Source: Liriodendron chinense
Taxonomy: Eukaryota > Streptophyta > Magnoliopsida > Magnoliales > Magnoliaceae
Length of the DNA stretch: 64,000 nucleotides
Assembly (NCBI GenBank): GCA_003013855.2
Contig: ML058492.1
Location: forward strand, 2,945,365-3,009,364
Direction: 5' to 3'
How positions within the stretch are numbered: position 1 is the first letter of the stretch; every line of letters begins with the position of its first letter. Below, one piece after another: positions 59,290 to 64,000 of the stretch. Position numbers and translations under genes: made by a program. The notes below the pieces were generated by a model that was not told the origin of the DNA, searched no databases, and saw nothing but the letters and a program-made list of their open reading frames with translations.

Positions 59290-60000
59290 TTTCAAACCTC
59301 TCAATTCTTTGTTTTTTTCAAAATTAATTTTTTTATCAAACTTTTAATTTTTTTTTTCAAAATATAAAGTCTCAATTTTTTTTAGATTGTAATTCTTTTT
59401 TCAAACTTCTCAATTTTATTCAAACTTCTCAATTTCTTTCAAAATGACAATTTTTTTTTTTTTTTCAGAATGTCAATTTCTTTAAAAATCTCTTTTTTCA
59501 TTTTAAATTTCAATTTTTTTTTTCAAAATCTTAATTTTTCTCAAACATTGTTCATATATTTTTATCAAACTTCTCCATTTTTTTTTTTAAATGTTAATTT
59601 ATTTCAAACTTCTCAAATTTTTTTCAAAATGTCAATTGTTTTCAATTTTTTTTTTTTTATCAAAACTTCTCAATTTTTTTCAAACTACAAAATCTCAATT
59701 TCTTTTTAAAAGCTACGATTTTTTTTTTCAAAATGTAATTTTTTTTTCCACAATGTCAATTTCTTTCAAATATTTTTTTTTTTAAGTTCAATTTTTCTCA
59801 AACATTGTTAATTTTTTTCAAACTTCTTTTTCAAAATCACGATATTTATTAAGCTTCTCAATTTTCATCACAACTTTTTTCTCAATGTCAAATTTTTCTA
59901 AACTTCTCAATTTTTGTTTTTGAAAAACTATATTTTTCGAATTGAAATCCTACTAAAAATCAGTTGGATAGAATTAGTTGAAAACCTAATTTTTTTCAAA
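59290..60000. repeat. T-rich degenerate tandem repeat
   Basis: Alternating phrases TTCAAACTTCTCAATTTTTT and TTTCAAAATGTCAATTTCTT recur many times with T runs of variable length, a ~25-30 bp unit. Plus-strand Phe/Asn/Ser-rich open frames here are read-through of the repeat. Confidence 0.8.
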
Positions 60001-60029
60001 CTGAAATCCTACTAAAAATAATTTGGATG

Positions 60030-60403
60030 GAATGAGTATAATTTTAGATTTGCGACGGACCATAGCTGTCGTTAAATCCAGGATAGTCCGTCGATAATTA
60101 CCAAAGCCTTGTGGTGTGGGGACGCAAAAGTTTACAACAGGACAAATTCGCCTATAAAATTTTAATTTACGTCAGTAAAATGTACGTTTACCGATGTATT
60201 TTGATCCGTCATAAAATTCAGTCTACTAAAACCCGCCTTGAACAGCTAACGACGGACTGTTTCTATATTTATGACGGATATAATAGGTCGTTAAAATTGC
60301 TAACAGATTGTCCATCAATAAACCTAGTGATTTATTGCGACGAACAAAATCCATCGTTAAACCAACCATTTTTGTGTCGTTTTTTGGTTATTTTGGCATA
60401 GTG
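60030..60403. mobile_element. right end of a CACTA-like element
   Basis: Ends TTTTGGCATAGTG at 60403, which inverts to CACTATGCCAAAA. Upstream are repeated (T)GACGGA and CGTCGTTAAA words (for example 60052, 60083, 60246, 60276, 60353), a typical subterminal repeat region different from that at 2826-3470. No matching left end was found in the window, so the element is truncated or the other end has decayed. Confidence 0.65.
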
Positions 60404-62247
60404 CGAGTTCTCAAGCACACACTCTACTTGGTCTATTGCCTAAGTTATTGGGAATAAGTGTTACTACAGAAAATATGGCAGACCAAATTACGACTATGCA
60501 TGCTAATGTTAAAAAATTACAAGCATTTAACGTCAAGTATAAAGAAGAGGATAATAAACATCGGTGCTAGAAGGTATTTGAAGTGAGTGATAATGTGTTA
60601 GTTCACCTAAGCTAAGAATGATTTCTAACTAAGACATAACAAAATGAAAAATAAGAAGATAAGTGTTGAACCTCCAATTTATACATTGCATAACCTATTA
60701 CATCACATTATATGCATGCTTTGCATGTTAAAAGTCCCATCTAAATGCGTGTTTTGTGATCGTAGGAATGAGAGGGGGACTTCACCAATTCACGGTTATA
60801 AGAGTCATTTTGGACACATTGAAGACTTAAAGACGCTATTGAAGATCACAGGACTAAGCGTGAAAGGGTGGAAGGAAGAAGCAAAGGAGAGAAGAAAAGA
60901 GGACAGGAAAAAGTAGCCAAGACCGGTCGTCCATAGCCCAGGACCAGTCATCTGACCGATCTAAACACTCAACAAAAGAGGCCTTACAGGCAAACTTGCT
61001 GGACTATTCACAACCGGTCGTGCGACCGGTCATCCACTGCTCAGACCGGTTGTCCGACCGGTCCTTGAATTAAGATCCTGGGTTTGAATTTCTGGAAAAC
61101 TCACTGGACTGTTTTTGCGTTTTTGAGGCTGGTCGTGCGACCGGTCGTCCAGGAGCTCAAACTGGTCGTGCGACCGGTTGTCTGCGTAACAGAACGTGTC
61201 CTACAAGCTCCGATTTTCTCTACGCAATTCAGGATTTCTTACGCAATCCGGAACCTTCCGCACTATACTATAAAAGGACACCTAGGGCTTCTTCCAAAGG
61301 CATCATAGAAGCGAAGGGACGTCGGGGAGAGGAAGGAAGCCGTCGTGGAGCGTCTGCAACCCTCCAAACTCTGATTTTTCTATGTTTTCTAGTTTTATTT
61401 TATGAGTTCTAGTTGAAGTATGATAATGCTCGGCTAGAATCTCTCAGCTAAGGCTGAGAGGTGAAGCTTGTAGATAACTTCATATTTGATTCAGTTTAAT
61501 TCAAGTAGTTTTATTTCAAGTTGGATTTTGAATGTTCTAGTTCTTAATGTTGGTAGTTTTAGATGTTTTATGAGAGTTCATGTGCTCCGGACATGGATTC
61601 CTTACAATTCTCTGAGATTATCATGTTGTGCTTGTTTAGATTCGAATTATAGTAATCCTTGAACAGGCTATAGTCCATAGGCATGGTTGTTACTCCGAAG
61701 GCTATGATTTTGAATTCTACATGTGTTGAATGGGACTAGAACTTGGAAGTTCAACTTGAGTGGGATTGAATGTGTTCTAAAGCTTTATTTTCCAACTAGA
61801 TAAGAGATAAGACTTCAAATCTAGTTGTGCTCTATGCTTGGATTGATTGGATTGACATGCGATTGCTACAAGTAGGATCCTTGAATGCCTTAGTGCCTTT
61901 AAATTATTATTTTTCATTAAACTTCTGTTTTAGCATAATTGTTCCAATTGAATCTCTTATTTATTGCAAACTGAGTTGTTAGAATAGTTTGGAACTTGTT
62001 CTCCAATTCCCTGTTGATCGACCTCGGTCTTACCGAGTTTTATTACTATATCGCAGCCTTACACTTGAGGCGAGCGAACAATAAGCCTAGTCCCGATACT
62101 TTCGAAAATCAATAATAACGCCTATGTCGTTTGATCTACCTAAGGACTTAGGATCTCACAGATATTTGATGTGGTGGATCTGTATGAGTATCATGATTTG
62201 AATTTGATGGATAACTTGGAGATGTGTTCTTTTCAAGTGGAAGGGAC
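60404..62247 (+). pseudogene. integrase C-terminal remnant, split by a solo LTR
   Basis: 60420-60600 encodes LLPKLLGISVTTENMADQIT and KKLQAFNVKYKEEDNKHR, a stop, KVFEVSDNVLVHLS, then stops. It is collinear with 26446-26640 of E3. After the solo LTR, 62086-62247 gives NNNAYVV, a frame change, then IFDVVDLYEYHDLN, collinear with NDNDYVIDLPKEFEI and LYEYHEPK of E3. The LTR therefore landed in the integrase tail. Nonfunctional. Confidence 0.8.
60664..62080 (+). mobile_element. solo LTR of the E1 family (1417 bp)
   Basis: Starts TGTTGAACCTCC and ends GAGCGAACA; target duplication ATAAG at 60659-60663 and 62081-62085. No primer site or internal sequence follows. TATA box CTATAAAAG at 61268-61276. 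At least eight GACCGGTC-like boxes lie at 60920-61190 upstream of it. It is the inverted relative of the LTR at 96-1597. The 90-codon frame at 60644-60916 is LTR sequence. Confidence 0.94.
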
Positions 62248-62946
62248 TGATGTAGAGCATGTCACAGACCTATTCTTAGCATTGTTGGATTGAAAGAAGC
62301 CTGAACAAAAGTGGACGTAGTCCATCAGATCCAGGCCTAGTCGTACTTAGGGCATGATGTAACTAGGCCACATTCACGTCTGGATTGAAAAAAATTCATT
62401 CCGAATAGGCAAAAATTGCTATTTGAAGTGCAAAACGTAAATCGGCAATAACTATTTATCTAGGTATCATTACGGGATTCACAAACTATGAATTTTTACT
62501 GTAAAAGGCCCATCCGAGGTCAACCAACCTTGTAAATGGGTCTGTCGCTCTTTTTCGCAAAAAAAAATGCTTCCTTCCAATTTAAAATCGCAGTTATAGG
62601 AAAAACTTACCTATTTTTAGTAAGTTTTAATTTGGACATATCTCATTCGTTTTAGAGTTTTGATATGTGCAATCTTCTTAAGATTTGATTTTAATCATGC
62701 TAGACTTTTTATTTTTAGTAAATTTTACTATTTTGGGTAAATTTTAGTTTAATTGAATTAGCACTCTTAAATTTTAATTAGGGTTGTGCTTTTTTTTTTT
62801 TTTATATAAGCATTGTAATTGGGAAGTTTGAGAATTATTGATTAATAAAATTCTGAATTCCCTATTTTTTTTCCCATGTAGATTCAAGGTTTTGCACACT
62901 TGAGGTAGACAATGATCTTCCTCACCACACCCTTTTCCCTGTGTCA
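62248..62946 (+). repeat. 3' LTR of the Ty3/gypsy relic (699 bp)
   Basis: Begins TGATGTAGAGCATGTCACAG, parallel to TGATGTAAAGGATGTAGC of E3, and ends TTCCCTGTGTCA. The next five bases are ATAAG. It is AT-rich and without GACCGGTC boxes. Confidence 0.72.
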
Positions 62947-62949
62947 ATA

Positions 62950-63310
62950 AGTCATAAACCTAGATAAAGGGAAAAAAAAAAAAAAAAACAAATATTTGTG
63001 GCCCATTAATGGTCAATCACCACTGTTTCCTCCTATGGTTTTATCTACTTGAGAATTGGATCTACTTCAATTTTGAGCTCATGCCCTAACATAATGGTGC
63101 AAAACAGATTTCCTACTGTAGATATATATTATCCACCTGAGAATTGTATCTACTTCAAATTTTTTTAATTTTTTTATGGCTTAAGCCCGGACATGATCCG
63201 GCAAAACAAATGGATGGGTTTGATATAGAAGTACATACATCAAAGTGGGGCCCATGATAAGGGCCACACCCACCATGTGTGAGGCCAGGGCTGCAACTAA
63301 TCGTCTCCCC
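62950..63310. mobile_element. partial fold-back MITE (GGGCCCAC family)
   Basis: Right-half phrases only: GGGCTTAAG-like and GAGCTCATGCCCTAAC, then ATACATCAAAGTGGGGCCCATG and AAGGGCCACACCCACC. The first bases (about 62970) are an A run. The left half is missing, consistent with disruption by the adjoining LTR element. Confidence 0.65.
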
Positions 63311-64000
63311 TTTTATGACCATGGAGCCGTCTCTATCAATCTGTCAAGCATCCCGGTTGAAGGTAGACGGTGGATCTGAACCGTCCACCTAATCATCATT
63401 GTTAAAAGACCAAACTAATAAGACAATAATTACCATCACTTTCTCTTACGTCCCCCTCCTGAATTGCAATTATCTAACTCTTTGTTGCATCTTACAGCCA
63501 ATTTGAAGATGATTAATCTAATTTTGGGAATATCCGTTTTACCTTCCAACGGAAGAGTATCCACCTATGTTACTCCAATACATCAGGCTATATTTTAGCA
63601 AACCTCACGTGTACTGAACATGGACTCTTTGGAAAATTTTTAAATTTTAACCATCCATTGTCTTCGCACATGTGGCCCACCTGATTGGCGTACTGTCCTT
63701 GCTTTCTGGACCAGGAGGACACCTGGTGCACATCATAGATGTCCCATAATTCTGAAGTTGGCAAGTGTGGCTTATTAGCTTCAAACACCCATATATCAGT
63801 TACAAATCCAAGTTTGTATACCAATAAAGAGAGCGGACATGCTACTCCATGTCGTAGTAATTAGTCATGGTCTAAAATAAGACGATCCTAGCCATATAAT
63901 TGATACTGTTATTCACGTTCCAATTTATTCTGAGGTTGATTTACTTGTCTTCTGACAGAAACACATCGCTCAGAACTGTTTTGGAGAGCAAAGAAGCCTT
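63311..64000. other. unassigned intergenic sequence to the window end
   Basis: TGAACCGTCCACCTAATCAT near 63378 and TGGCCCACCTGATTGGCGTA near 63673 resemble MITE words, but no paired ends were found. No coding motif. Confidence 0.35.

Larger units (their letters stand above)
60404..62946 (+). mobile_element. Ty3/gypsy relic: integrase end plus 3' LTR
   Basis: Integrase C-terminal sequence (60404-60663), interrupted by a solo LTR (60664-62080 plus duplicated ATAAG), continues at 62086-62247 and is followed by a 3' LTR (62248-62946). The 5' three quarters are missing, cut at the CACTA-like end at 60403. It belongs to a family close to E3. Confidence 0.8.

Noticed and set aside
59470..59785. Phe/Ser/Asn-rich open frames as membrane proteins
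   Set aside because: They come from a T-rich degenerate repeat without coding features.

Overview
This window is intergenic DNA from a large, transposon-rich flowering-plant genome. The evidence is plant retrotransposon lineages with tRNA-Asp-type, tRNA-iMet-type and TGGCGACTCTGC-type primer sites, CACTA and hAT DNA transposons, a plant-only DUF674 gene fragment, and many short fold-back elements carrying GTGGGGCCCAC ends. I associate those fold-back elements with early-diverging angiosperms such as magnoliids; that placement is memory-based inference and low confidence. I see no intact single-copy host gene, tRNA, rRNA or CRISPR array.

Layout. (1) 1-1597: 5' end of a minus-strand LTR element (E1) that runs off the left edge and is inserted into the gag of E2. 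(2) 1598-about 16530: an Athila-like minus-strand element (E2), split by an 11.75-kb CACTA transposon (2815-14563, 3-bp TSD TCA). The CACTA element carries a Transposase_24 gene, a TNPD/Transposase_21 gene, subterminal repeats, and a satellite-like array of thirteen ~139-bp units rich in telomere-like TTTAGGG. (3) 16856-18392: a solo LTR of a Tat-type family with TSD ATAAG. (4) 19052-19441: a DUF674 exon fragment beside fold-back elements. (5) 21679-51156: a three-level nest. A Ty3/gypsy element (E3, TSD CAAGC) has its 3' LTR split by a hAT element (27528-51106, TSD ATCCTACG), which is split by a 22.8-kb Tat-lineage retrotransposon (27760-50592, TSD ATATA). (6) 51162-60403: MITE-rich DNA, including three fold-back copies in tandem, two copies of a second MITE family, a hAT MITE and a CACTA end. 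(7) 60404-62946: a Ty3/gypsy relic whose integrase end is split by a 1.4-kb solo LTR of the E1 family (TSD ATAAG). (8) 62947-64000: a fold-back fragment and unassigned sequence.

The most interesting object is the Tat-lineage giant. On the minus strand it has LTR, primer site, gag, protease, reverse transcriptase, two RNase H domains and integrase in the usual order. Its 11-kb 3' region holds two spliced host-like genes on the opposite strand: one resembling plant mobile domain (PMD) proteins and one resembling DUF7745 proteins with a C-terminal coiled coil. They are flanked by two tandem arrays, both of ~160-bp period. All coding parts are decayed, mostly by changes of the C-to-T/G-to-A type (stop codons, D-to-N, E-to-K).

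Limits: family calls come from recognising protein motifs by eye. Boundaries given to the base are those fixed by LTR or TIR ends with target duplications; others are approximate.
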